Notes under the pieces: generated by a model
What the model saw: only the letters and a program-made list of their open reading frames with translations
Told to the model about the DNA's origin: nothing
Databases searched by the model: none
Position numbers and translations under genes: made by a program
Assembly (NCBI GenBank): GCA_900545055.1
Contig: UQXP01000007.1
Coordinates: forward strand, 1-57,858
Length of the DNA: 57,858 nucleotides
Reading direction: 5' to 3'
From: an uncultured Collinsella sp.
GTDB lineage: Bacteria > Actinomycetota > Coriobacteriia > Coriobacteriales > Coriobacteriaceae
Shown: one piece after another, positions 8,032 to 15,348 of the stretch
Numbering within the stretch: the first letter of the stretch is position 1
Layout: each line of letters begins with the position of its first letter

Positions 8032-8628
8032 TTAGGCGCTGATGATGTTGGGCAGCGGCAGGTCGTGGGCGTCGGTGAGCACGCGGTCGACGCGCTGCTC
8101 GTCAAAGGCGATGCCGATGATATGGCACGATGTCGAGAGCGTGGGCAGGTAACGGTCGTAGCAGCCGCCGCCGTAGCCCAGGCGCGCGCCGGTGTGGTCG
8201 AAGGCTACGAGCGGCACAACGATCATGTCGAGTGCCTCGGCAGGTACGATAGGGAAGCGGTCGCTGTCGATGTCCGTAGCCGCGAAGGCCCGCGTGGGAT
8301 GGGCGATGAACGGAGCCGTGCCGACGTCACCGGTGGCGACCGCTCGCATGCACATGCGCTGGCCGCAAGCCGCGGTGTCAGCTGCCGAGAGCATGCACGG
8401 ATAGGCCACCTGCCAGCCACGGTCGGCGGCAGCGGTGGCAAAAGCGGCAGGATCAACCTCGGAGCCCATGACGGCATAGACGGCAACGGTGCGCGGCGCC
8501 GCGGGGTCCGAGCGCCCCAGCAGCTCAACAAGCCGGGCGCAGATAGCGGCAGACTTAGCCGCCCGCACATCCGGTTCAATAGCATCGCGCCGAGCAATCA
8601 CCGCCCGCCGCAACTCAGCCTTATCCAT
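8032..8628 (-). CDS. 5-formyltetrahydrofolate cyclo-ligase
   Basis: 198 aa, normal length for the family. It converts 5-formyl-THF to 5,10-methenyl-THF using ATP. The C-terminal hallmark GARLGYGGGCYDRYL is present, as is the N-terminal basic helix KAELRRAVIARRDAI. The start at MDKAEL follows GAGGGGGC; the nine extra residues of the longer frame are dropped. It is monocistronic and followed by repeat copy B, which lies beyond its 3' end. Confidence 0.93.
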   Translation of the reverse strand: MDKAELRRAVIARRDAIEPDVRAAKSAAICARLVELLGRSDPAAPRTVAVYAVMGSEVDPAAFATAAADRGWQVAYPCMLSAADTAACGQRMCMRAVATGDVGTAPFIAHPTRAFAATDIDSDRFPIVPAEALDMIVVPLVAFDHTGARLGYGGGCYDRYLPTLSTSCHIIGIAFDEQRVDRVLTDAHDLPLPNIISA

Positions 8629-8646
8629 CCCAGCCCCCTCTCCCAA

Positions 8647-8681
8647 ACCTACCAAAAAGGGACAGGTTTATTTTGGCAGGT
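8647..8681. repeat. Short hairpin with GGGACAGGTTTA core
   Basis: ACCTACCAAAA (8647-8657) and TTTTGGCAGGT (8671-8681) pair at 10 of 11 positions around AGGGACAGGTTTA. This kind of sequence recurs as a dispersed palindrome in gut bacterial genomes and may be another RAYT/REP-like unit. That assignment rests on memory of the pattern, not on a search. Confidence 0.45.
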
Positions 8682-8700
8682 CTTATCTGGGCAAACAGCA

Positions 8701-8743
8701 AAAACAACCACGAAGGGAACACAGACACCCTCGTGGTTGTTTT
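8701..8743 (-). terminator. Terminator of hicAB
   Basis: AACAACCACGA..GGG pairs with CCC..TCGTGGTTGTT (one bulged A). On the minus strand the stem is followed by a T-rich run. It lies 18 bp after the hicB stop codon. Confidence 0.75.
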
Positions 8744-8761
8744 GATGGCGACTCGTCTCTA

Positions 8762-9091
8762 TTACAACGCCGCGGCGATTGCTTCGGCCACAAATTTGTT
8801 AAGCGATTCACCCTTCTTTGCCGCCGCCAGTGCTGCCTGCTTGTGAAGCTCGGAGCCTGTTCTCACATTGAACGAGCCCTTAAAAGCCCGCTCGGGTTCC
8901 TTGCCCTTTTCGGCGCAAAATTCAAGGTAATCGTCGACGGCGTCGTGGAAACATTGCTCCACTTCTTTGGCCGTGGAACCTTCAAATACGATTGCGTCCC
9001 TAATGCCGGCGACCATACCTGTTAGCACATGCTGTTCGGCATCGAACTCGACCGGGGCGAAATAACCCTTGTATGCCAAAACGTTACTCAT
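8762..9091 (-). CDS. hicB: HicB-family antitoxin
   Basis: 109 aa. The N-terminal half is the degenerate RNase H-like HicB fold (YKGYFAPVEFDAEQHVLTGMV and the following GIRDAIVFEGST). The C-terminal half is a ribbon-helix-helix DNA-binding segment ending KGESLNKFVAEAI. It neutralises HicA and should repress the operon by binding the 21-bp palindrome at 9362-9382. The start is set at MSNVLAYKG because GGAGG lies 8 nt upstream of that ATG; it then overlaps the end of hicA by 8 bp. The upstream ATG at 9106 would place the ribosome site inside the gene. Confidence 0.88.
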   Translation of the reverse strand: MSNVLAYKGYFAPVEFDAEQHVLTGMVAGIRDAIVFEGSTAKEVEQCFHDAVDDYLEFCAEKGKEPERAFKGSFNVRTGSELHKQAALAAAKKGESLNKFVAEAIAAAL

Positions 9092-9347
9092 GACTACCTC
9101 CGACATCTTGCAGAAAGCGAACGATGTTTCGAATGGTTCCCGCTGTCAATTCGTCAGATGGATGAGGTGCGTGCATTACGAACATCCTGCCGTCCGATGG
9201 CCTGTAGAAGCGAACGCGCGATCCGGATGTCTTGCCTTTGCTGTCCATTTCAAAGCCATACGAAGCCATGACTTTTAAAAAATCCGCATAACGATACGTC
9301 GAAGGGCAGCTAAACAGTTGGGCGATGAGTTTATCGGATCGAGTCAT
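9084..9347 (-). CDS. hicA: HicA-family mRNA interferase toxin
   Basis: 87 aa. It shows the double-stranded-RNA-binding-like HicA fold: DFLKVMASYGFEM, then GSRVRFYRP, then the catalytic-histidine strand VMHAPHP, then LTAGTIRNIVRFLQ. HicA enzymes cleave mRNA and tmRNA when not bound by HicB. It is the first gene of a hicA-hicB operon, with GAGGCGGG directly before its ATG. Two promoters are visible upstream: one (TTGCAT-17-TAGAAT) is covered by the palindrome, and a distal one (TTGTTC-17-TATAGT) is covered by SOS-like boxes. Confidence 0.87.
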   Translation of the reverse strand: MTRSDKLIAQLFSCPSTYRYADFLKVMASYGFEMDSKGKTSGSRVRFYRPSDGRMFVMHAPHPSDELTAGTIRNIVRFLQDVGGSHE

Positions 9348-9361
9348 CCCGCCTCACATTC

Positions 9362-9382
9362 TGCAACTATATTCTAGTTGCA
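9362..9382. promoter_or_regulatory. 21-bp palindromic operator of hicAB
   Basis: TGCAACTA-TATTC-TAGTTGCA, perfect 8-bp arms with a 5-bp centre. It covers the -10 (TAGAAT on the minus strand) of the proximal hicA promoter, so it is the likely HicB autorepression site. Confidence 0.75.
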
Positions 9383-9413
9383 ATTTCAGTTCGATGCAAG
9401 CACCTCTACTATA

Positions 9414-9443
9414 GAACATGTGTGCGTATAGAACAAGTGTTCG
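9414..9443 (-). promoter_or_regulatory. Two tandem LexA-like SOS boxes
   Basis: AGAACAAGTGTTCG (9430-9443) matches the Gram-positive box CGAACRNRYGTTYG at 13 of 14 positions. AGAACATGTGTGCG (9414-9427) matches at 12. On the minus strand they overlap the -35 TTGTTC and flank the -10 TATAGT of a 17-bp-spaced promoter reading toward hicA, so LexA binding would block it. Confidence 0.6.
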
Positions 9444-9488
9444 AACTACCACGAAGGGCGCCTGTGAACTGCGCCCTTCGTGGTAGTT
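9444..9488. terminator. 18-bp perfect hairpin after the M16C gene
   Basis: Arms 9444-9461 and 9471-9488 are perfect complements with a 9-nt loop. A TTTT run follows on the plus strand, and only TT on the minus strand. It separates the minus-strand protease gene from the hicAB promoter and probably ends the protease transcript, insulating hicA. Confidence 0.65.
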
Positions 9489-9502
9489 TTGCTTGCCGTG
9501 CC

Positions 9503-12500
9503 TTAGCCCAGCAGGTCGACTACGTTGAAGTCGGCGTTGCTCTTGGCGATGACTTCGCGGCCGCCAAAGACGCAGGTGGGCGACTCGGCTGCGATGCGCG
9601 TCACGTCGGCGCCGAGCGAGCGCAGCTCACCGGGCGTGGCGGCGAGCATCTGGGCGCGACGCTCCTCGCGCGCATGCGAATCGAGCCCGGCCAGGTAGGT
9701 CGTGTTGCGGCGCTTGGTGAGCGCATACGGCTTCACCGGCGCGTCCATGCCGCTCACGCAGCTCACGATAAAGCCCTCAAAGGCGGCCTCGTCGGGCTCA
9801 AAGCTGCCAAGCCATGCACCCGCGCGCTTCACGCGCTCAATCGAAGGATCGATCGCCGGGTCGCGGTAGGTGTAGAACGCCGTCTGGCGCTCGCCGGCTG
9901 CGCGGAATCCGCAGCCGTACGCACCGCCCTTCACGCGAATCTCGTTCCACAGGTAATCGTAGGAGAGCGCGTTGGCAGCCACGGCCCAGGCGCCCGTCAC
10001 GTCGATGCCCAGGCGACGCGGGTCGCACGCGCTTGCCGCAAAGCAGATATCGCTGGGGATGACGAAAGCCTCGTGGCGGTCGCGCGGCGTCGGCACCACG
10101 AGAGCGTCGCGGCCGGTATCGGCACCATCGCCCGCACCCAGCCCCAGGTCGCCCGCGGCATCCCAGTATGCGTCAAAGTCCTCGTTGCTGCCGGTAAAGC
10201 TCGCCATGCAGCCATCGGCCACAAAGATACGCTCCGCCAGCTCGGCAAGCTTGGTACGCAGCCCGTCCACGCGCTCGTCAAAGTGCTCGAGCAGATCGCG
10301 CAGGAACAGGTAGAAATCCACGCCCGAAAGCTGCTCGCGCACCACGGCCGAAGGCGAGCTGTAGCTCATCGCACGACCGAGCGCCGCCGAGTGGCCGTTG
10401 TTGATAAAGCCCTGCTCAAGCCCAATGCGAATCTGCGTGAGCACGTCGCGCACGCGGTCGGCGTCGGCGTCTGCCAAAAGCGTGCTCGACCATACCTCGC
10501 GCGGCAGACTCGCCAGCGCGTCGATCTTCTCGGACAGGGCGCCGGCGCTCACCAGCAGGTAGGGGCGCACGCCGTCCACTTCGGGCTGCGTCATGACTTC
10601 GGTCGTAAAGCTCAAAAAGCCGAGCTTGCCAGCGAGCAAGTTGTCGAGTTCCTCGGCCGAGTGCTCGCGCGTGGGCAGCTGCTTAAACAGGCGGCAGAGT
10701 AGCGTCACATGGGGCAGGTCCTCAAACGCGACGCAGCTCAGGTCGAAATACTGCATGGCGTAGGCCAGACGGTTGGTGGGGAGGCCGTGGCGCAGACAGG
10801 GGATGGGCGCGGTCGTGTCCACAACGAGCGGCGGCTCGGGGCGCGCCTCGCCAATGTCGGATACGCGGAGGCGCGGCAGCGTGGCCTTGTCCTCGGGCGT
10901 GTCCTCGGCCTCCTGCGCGGCACGCAGTACGGCCGTGCGCTCGACCACGTCGGCCAGCTCGGCATCGGTCATGGCGTCGCGCTTGGCAGCCAGTTCGGCG
11001 GCTTCGGCACCCTCCGAACCCTCGGCAGCGTCTACCGGAACCAACTCGACCAGCGCCATGTGGTCGTTCTCCAGTACGAGCTCGCGCAGCAGGTCCTCAA
11101 AATAGCTGCCGTCCAGCTCGCCACGGAGCTCCTCGTACACCGGGCCGTACTTGAGCGCCAGCGTCGCGGCGTCGTCATCGTAGAGCCAGGTGCTCAGCGC
11201 GTCGCACGCAATGGCCACGCCGTCGGCGATGCCATAGTCGCGCTGGCGCAGGTCGTACTCGTTGCTGCTGATGATGGCTTCCAGGCGCTCGCGCGGAACG
11301 CCGTGCTCACACAGGTCGCGGCAGGCGTCCTGGAACACGCGGCGCAGCTCGCGCGCCACGCCGGGCTGCGCGTTTTGCAGCATGATGAGCTCGTAGGGCT
11401 GCAGGCTTTCGGCCGCGGTGTAGCTCACCACGTTGCCGCCCAGGCCGGCGGCCAGAATGGCCTTCTTAACTGGTGCCTCGTTGGAACCCAGCAGCGCCTC
11501 GAACAGGATATCCGCCGCGATCGTGCGCTTACGGTCGAGCGCGCTGCCCAGCACAAGACCCAGGCCCACCAGGGCGTTCTCGGGCGTAGTGGCCATCTCG
11601 ACGCGCTTGTACTCGCAGGTCACGGGTGCCTGCACGCCTAGCGGATTGGGCGCCAGCGTGGACGGGTCCTCGCCGGCGGCGACGGCAGCGTCCATGCGGC
11701 GGCTCGCGGCACTCGGCTGCGACAGATAACGCTCGTCCAAAAAGGCCAGTGCGCGGTCTACGTCCAGGTCGCCGTAGAGCGTGATGTAGGAGTTGGAAGG
11801 ATTGTAGTGGCGCGCGTGCGTGTCCAGGAACTGCTCGTAGGTGAGCGCGGGAATCGCGCGCGGGTCGCCGCCGCTTTCGTGCGCATAGGCGGTGTCGGGA
11901 TAGAGCGCGGCGTTGACGGCGTCGTCCAGCACGCTCATGGGGTCGGACAGCGCGCCCTTCATCTCGTTGAACACCACGCCGTTATAACGCAGCGTGCCCT
12001 CGTGCAGGCTCGCGGCGCTGCCGTCGCCCTCGGCGTCCTCCGGCAGGTCCAGCTCGTAGTGCCAGCCCTCCTGCTCAAAAATGGTGGGCTTGGTATAGAT
12101 GGCCGGGTTGAACACCGCGTCCAGGTACACGTCCATCAGGTTGTACAGATCCTGCTCGTTGGTGGTGGCAACGGGGTAGATGGTCTTGTCTGGGTAGGTC
12201 ATGGCGTTGAGGAACGTCTGCATGGAGCTCTTGATCAGGTCGACAAACGGCTCCTTGACGGGAAACTTGGCCGATCCGCACAGCACCGAGTGCTCAAGAA
12301 TATGGAACACGCCGGTGGAATCGGCCGGCGGCGTCTTAAAGCCAATGGCAAAGGCCTTGTTTTCGTCGTCGCACGCCAGGTACAGCAGACGAGCGCCCGA
12401 GGCAGTGTGTCGCAGCACGTAAGCGTCCGAGTCGAGCTCGGGCACGGTCTCGCGGCGCTCGACGGCAAAGCCGTGGCAGGTAGTGCCGGGCACCAGCAGT

Positions 12501-12541
12501 GCAGCGGCTGCGGCGCGCGGGTCGGTTGAGGTGGTGGGCAT
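9503..12541 (-). CDS. M16C-family metalloprotease (presequence protease/insulinase-like)
   Basis: 1012 aa, the size of Cym1/PreP-type M16C peptidases, which close around short unfolded peptides and degrade them. The inverted zinc motif HxxEH is seen as HILEHSVLCGS near residue 70, with the distal Glu region GVVFNEMKGALSDP following. The C-terminal M16 domain carries GGAYGCGFR. There is no signal peptide, so it should be cytoplasmic. The start at MPTTSTDP follows AAAGGAGA; the open frame continues 86 codons upstream into repeat copy C, which is not credible coding. It is monocistronic. Confidence 0.9.
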   Translation of the reverse strand: MPTTSTDPRAAAAALLVPGTTCHGFAVERRETVPELDSDAYVLRHTASGARLLYLACDDENKAFAIGFKTPPADSTGVFHILEHSVLCGSAKFPVKEPFVDLIKSSMQTFLNAMTYPDKTIYPVATTNEQDLYNLMDVYLDAVFNPAIYTKPTIFEQEGWHYELDLPEDAEGDGSAASLHEGTLRYNGVVFNEMKGALSDPMSVLDDAVNAALYPDTAYAHESGGDPRAIPALTYEQFLDTHARHYNPSNSYITLYGDLDVDRALAFLDERYLSQPSAASRRMDAAVAAGEDPSTLAPNPLGVQAPVTCEYKRVEMATTPENALVGLGLVLGSALDRKRTIAADILFEALLGSNEAPVKKAILAAGLGGNVVSYTAAESLQPYELIMLQNAQPGVARELRRVFQDACRDLCEHGVPRERLEAIISSNEYDLRQRDYGIADGVAIACDALSTWLYDDDAATLALKYGPVYEELRGELDGSYFEDLLRELVLENDHMALVELVPVDAAEGSEGAEAAELAAKRDAMTDAELADVVERTAVLRAAQEAEDTPEDKATLPRLRVSDIGEARPEPPLVVDTTAPIPCLRHGLPTNRLAYAMQYFDLSCVAFEDLPHVTLLCRLFKQLPTREHSAEELDNLLAGKLGFLSFTTEVMTQPEVDGVRPYLLVSAGALSEKIDALASLPREVWSSTLLADADADRVRDVLTQIRIGLEQGFINNGHSAALGRAMSYSSPSAVVREQLSGVDFYLFLRDLLEHFDERVDGLRTKLAELAERIFVADGCMASFTGSNEDFDAYWDAAGDLGLGAGDGADTGRDALVVPTPRDRHEAFVIPSDICFAASACDPRRLGIDVTGAWAVAANALSYDYLWNEIRVKGGAYGCGFRAAGERQTAFYTYRDPAIDPSIERVKRAGAWLGSFEPDEAAFEGFIVSCVSGMDAPVKPYALTKRRNTTYLAGLDSHAREERRAQMLAATPGELRSLGADVTRIAAESPTCVFGGREVIAKSNADFNVVDLLG

Positions 12542-12676
12542 ATGCAGTCTCCTTTGACGCCCCAGCGGGGGCGAATCGAGTCGAATCCTCGAGAGTATAC
12601 CCATATGGGGCCGCGACCCTGCGGCGAACTGGAGACGATGCCAGCGGATTGGGCGAAGGGCTCGCGTGCCCGCCGC

Positions 12677-12875
12677 ACGAGCGTGGAAAATTGGACACTC
12701 GCCAAACGAGAGTGGATATTCGGACGGACGAGCGAGGATTTCCGGATACCTATCGAACGAGAGTGGATATTTGGACGGAATTTGCCGCAAAAGCCCCAAA
12801 AACCGTCCAAATATCCACTCTCGATATCCGACCGTCCGAAAATCCTCGCTCGTCCATCACTCGCGTATCTCTCGT
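12677..12875. repeat. Organised repeat element, copy C (palindromic form)
   Basis: Forward units start at 12677, 12706, 12728 and 12757 (steps 29, 22, 29). After a 24-nt loop, reverse-strand units lie at 12805-12824, 12834-12853 and 12856-12875, again with gaps of 9 and 2 bp. The inner stem (12758-12778 with 12803-12823) is perfect over 21 bp. The unit consensus is that of copies A and B, but the stem arm ends in GGACGG rather than CTCCC. Confidence 0.88.
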
Positions 12876-12890
12876 CCCTCATTCGTCTCT

Positions 12891-13107
12891 AATATGAGAG
12901 ATGACAGGAAGATGAGAGAAAAATATGAGAGATAACTGAGCAGCAAAGAGACAGGCAATCATGGTATTGTCTCAATACCAATTGTTCTACCAGCAAAAAT
13001 ATGTATAAATGAAGCAAATGTTAGACATTCCATCTCTCATCTATCTCTCTATCTCTAAGCCGAGAGATAGAGAGATAGATGAGAGATAATTTCGAGAGAT
13101 AACTGAG
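12891..13107 (+). promoter_or_regulatory. GAGAGAT repeat cluster with 25-bp hairpin before AlbA gene
   Basis: The exact 14-mer GAGAGATAACTGAG occurs at 12927-12940 and 13094-13107, and shorter ATGAGAGAT copies lie at 12895-12902 and elsewhere. Between them, 13032-13056 and 13063-13087 form a perfect 25-bp stem of simple CT/AG content with a 6-nt loop. The region is AT-rich and lies just before the AlbA gene start at 13165. It holds no gene. Likely the control region of that gene. Confidence 0.65.
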
Positions 13108-13164
13108 AGACGAGGGAAATCTATCCGCGGCATTCTCCGCAGGACCGAGCGAAAGGACGTGCAG

Positions 13165-14631
13165 ATGAACGAAAACGAGCTGACCGGTCTGCTTGAGTCT
13201 TTAAGGCGTATGGGCTCGGATGATCTTAACGTCGAAGTGAAGGAGAGCGCCACGACGCTTTCCCGCGACGTATGGGAAACGGTGAGCGCATTCGCGAACA
13301 CTGCCGGCGGAATCATCGTGCTCGGAGTGAGTGAGCGCGCAGGTTTTGTCCCGGTTGAGAACTTCGAGACCGAGAAAGTGCTCAACCAATTTGTGTCAGG
13401 CATGGGTGATGCGGGCGGTCGAGGAAAGCTGGCCAATCCGCCTAAATACACGATCGAGCGAGTGGAGCTTCAGGGCACCGTGGTTCTGGTCATCACGATT
13501 GAGGAGCTCGACCCGTCGAGCAAGCCTTGCTATGTCATAGAGCGGGGCGCTCAAGGTGGCAGCTACAAACGCATCGATGACAAAGATGTCCCGCTTTCGT
13601 CGACCGAGGTTTTGGCACTGTCGTCATATGAACGGACGAGTCCTAGCGATCGCGATGCGGTGCCCGGCACGAGTGTGGGCGATCTCGACGAGTCGCTGGT
13701 CGACCGCACGATAGAGCGTGCCTATTCGTTGACGCCTCGAGCGATGCGCGGTGCGGCGGACAAGAAGACAAAGATGGAGCGTCTGAATTTCCTCGACTTC
13801 CAGGGCAATGTTACCAAGGCCGGCCTCCTTGCCGCGGGCGTTTACCTTCAGCAGTTCTATCCCAAGCTCTTCATTGATGTGGCTGTCCACGTGGGAGCTC
13901 AAAAGGGAGCTGCGGGGTCGCTGAGGTTCATGGACCGCACAATCTGTGAGGGAACGTTGGGCGAGATGATCTCGGATGCCGTCGCAGCTGTCGCCAAAAA
14001 CCTGCGCCGCATCTCGACCGTCCAAGGCATCTCGCGTATCGACTCGCTGGAGATTCCCGAGGAGGTTCTGCGCGAGGCAATCGCCAACGCCGTAATCCAT
14101 CGAGAATACGGGGATCGGTTCTGTGGACAATCGATTGCCGTCGACGTCTTTGACGATCGTGTCGAGGTGACGAATCCTGGCGGCCTTTACGGGGGAAAGA
14201 CTCGCGAGAACTTGTTTGACGGCAGCTCCCGATGCCGTAACGCGACGCTTGTGAAGCTCATGTCGATTGTCCCGCTGCCGGATGGCGCAGGTTCGCCGGC
14301 TGAGGGCAATGGCTCGGGCATCCCGATGATGATCGATGCTATGCGCGCGCATGGTCTGGCCGAGCCCCTGTTCTGCCCCGGATTCGATCGGTTCAAGGTC
14401 GTACTTTACCGTTCAAAGATCGAGCCGGTCGATCATGGCGGGGGCTTAATTGTGACGGCACTCAAACACTACGGCGAGCTGGGGACGCGCGAGCTGGCAG
14501 AGCGCACAGGGCTCACAATTTCCCAGGTTAGGTCGCGCGTCAACGCGCTCATTGCTCAAGGCGAGCTTGAGCCCACGGCGCCGGCGACGAGCCGCAACCG
14601 CAAGTATCGACTGTCGGAGCGCGTGGGATAG
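13165..14631 (+). CDS. AlbA_2-domain ATP-binding transcriptional regulator-like protein
   Basis: 488 aa. An N-terminal Schlafen AlbA_2 domain (residues about 15-135, VEVKESATTLSRDVWETVSAFANT and GGIIVLGVSE) is followed by a middle GHKL-like ATP-binding segment (REAIANAVIHREYGDRF, VTNPGGLYGG). A C-terminal winged helix follows (RELAERTGLTISQVRSRVNAL). Such proteins are often called RecG-like or divergent AAA-4 regulators. They are common in accessory and defence regions; their biochemical role is poorly known. The start at 13165 is spaced 8 nt from AAAGGA. The repeat cluster upstream suggests autoregulation. Confidence 0.85.
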   Translation: MNENELTGLLESLRRMGSDDLNVEVKESATTLSRDVWETVSAFANTAGGIIVLGVSERAGFVPVENFETEKVLNQFVSGMGDAGGRGKLANPPKYTIERVELQGTVVLVITIEELDPSSKPCYVIERGAQGGSYKRIDDKDVPLSSTEVLALSSYERTSPSDRDAVPGTSVGDLDESLVDRTIERAYSLTPRAMRGAADKKTKMERLNFLDFQGNVTKAGLLAAGVYLQQFYPKLFIDVAVHVGAQKGAAGSLRFMDRTICEGTLGEMISDAVAAVAKNLRRISTVQGISRIDSLEIPEEVLREAIANAVIHREYGDRFCGQSIAVDVFDDRVEVTNPGGLYGGKTRENLFDGSSRCRNATLVKLMSIVPLPDGAGSPAEGNGSGIPMMIDAMRAHGLAEPLFCPGFDRFKVVLYRSKIEPVDHGGGLIVTALKHYGELGTRELAERTGLTISQVRSRVNALIAQGELEPTAPATSRNRKYRLSERVG

Positions 14632-14731
14632 ATGCGTTAGTGGACGAGGCGACCCAATAATCGACCCTCGATTGGCGTCCATTAAGGTAAAGCGGTTTTT
14701 GCCCAGTCGACGGTGATGCTAAAGACTCGGC

Positions 14732-15223
14732 TTACGCCGGCATGGCCCCGAACCCGTCTATCAAGAACAGCCTAAGAACCAGCTTGATGACATTTCCCGG
14801 TTTGACTTCTGCCGCGTCAAAGACGTGGCACTCGGCGAGCTCGCTGCAGTATGCATAGATGTCGCGGATAAGGTCCGCGCCCGAGAGCGTAAACATGTAG
14901 CCTGCGTCCGAAAGCGCATTGGGCGCGGCAGGCAACTTGGCCATGTGGCAGAACGTTTGCAGGTCGGGCGCCATAACGTTCTGGTAGTCGAGGTGGCCGT
15001 TGGCATCCTGCGCGGCAAGCTCCAATTGGCGCGCAAAATCCAGCGCCGCCGCTAACACAAAGCTCGGCGTAGGCGCATTGACGTCCTGAGTGGTCGCCAC
15101 AAGCCTGCCCGCCGCCTGCGTGACAAGCCAAGCGACCTCGCGCTGGCAACGCACGGCCTTGCGCGTAACCGGCTTGATGGACGAAGAAGAAACGCTCCCC
15201 TTAGGCGGATTCGAAGCAGCCAC
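14732..15223 (-). CDS. Hypothetical protein, 163 aa
   Basis: I do not recognise this protein. It is 163 aa, alpha-helical by eye, with a basic N-terminus, no signal peptide and no membrane segment. A GTG start at 15223 is supported by GGGAGGG 5 nt upstream. The sequence contains RCQREVAWLVTQAAGRLV and a hydrophobic C-terminus (VIKLVLRLFLIDGFGAMPA). Its codon use matches the core genes more than the neighbouring AT-richer restriction system. It lies between the AlbA gene (convergent) and the methyltransferase gene (same strand, upstream of it). Confidence 0.65.
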   Translation of the reverse strand: MAASNPPKGSVSSSSIKPVTRKAVRCQREVAWLVTQAAGRLVATTQDVNAPTPSFVLAAALDFARQLELAAQDANGHLDYQNVMAPDLQTFCHMAKLPAAPNALSDAGYMFTLSGADLIRDIYAYCSELAECHVFDAAEVKPGNVIKLVLRLFLIDGFGAMPA

Positions 15224-15301
15224 AAGACCCTCCCATGAACAATCCGGCCCAACAAGCCCGGATGAAACACGTGCTGCATCAGTATACAGGGGAGTGGAGT
15301 G

Positions 15302-15337
15302 GAAAAACGGAGCCGACAGCGTGAACTGCCGGCTCCG
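15302..15337 (-). terminator. Terminator of the cytosine methyltransferase gene
   Basis: CGGAGCCG (15308-15315) and CGGCTCCG (15330-15337) form the stem. On the minus strand it is followed by TTTTTCC. It lies 12 bp after the methyltransferase stop. Confidence 0.8.
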
Positions 15338-15348
15338 GATTGCTTGCC

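Noticed and set aside
9503..12799. Longer form of the M16C protease starting at 12799
   Set aside because: The extra 86 residues are translation of repeat copy C; a strong AAAGGAGA site supports the start at 12541.
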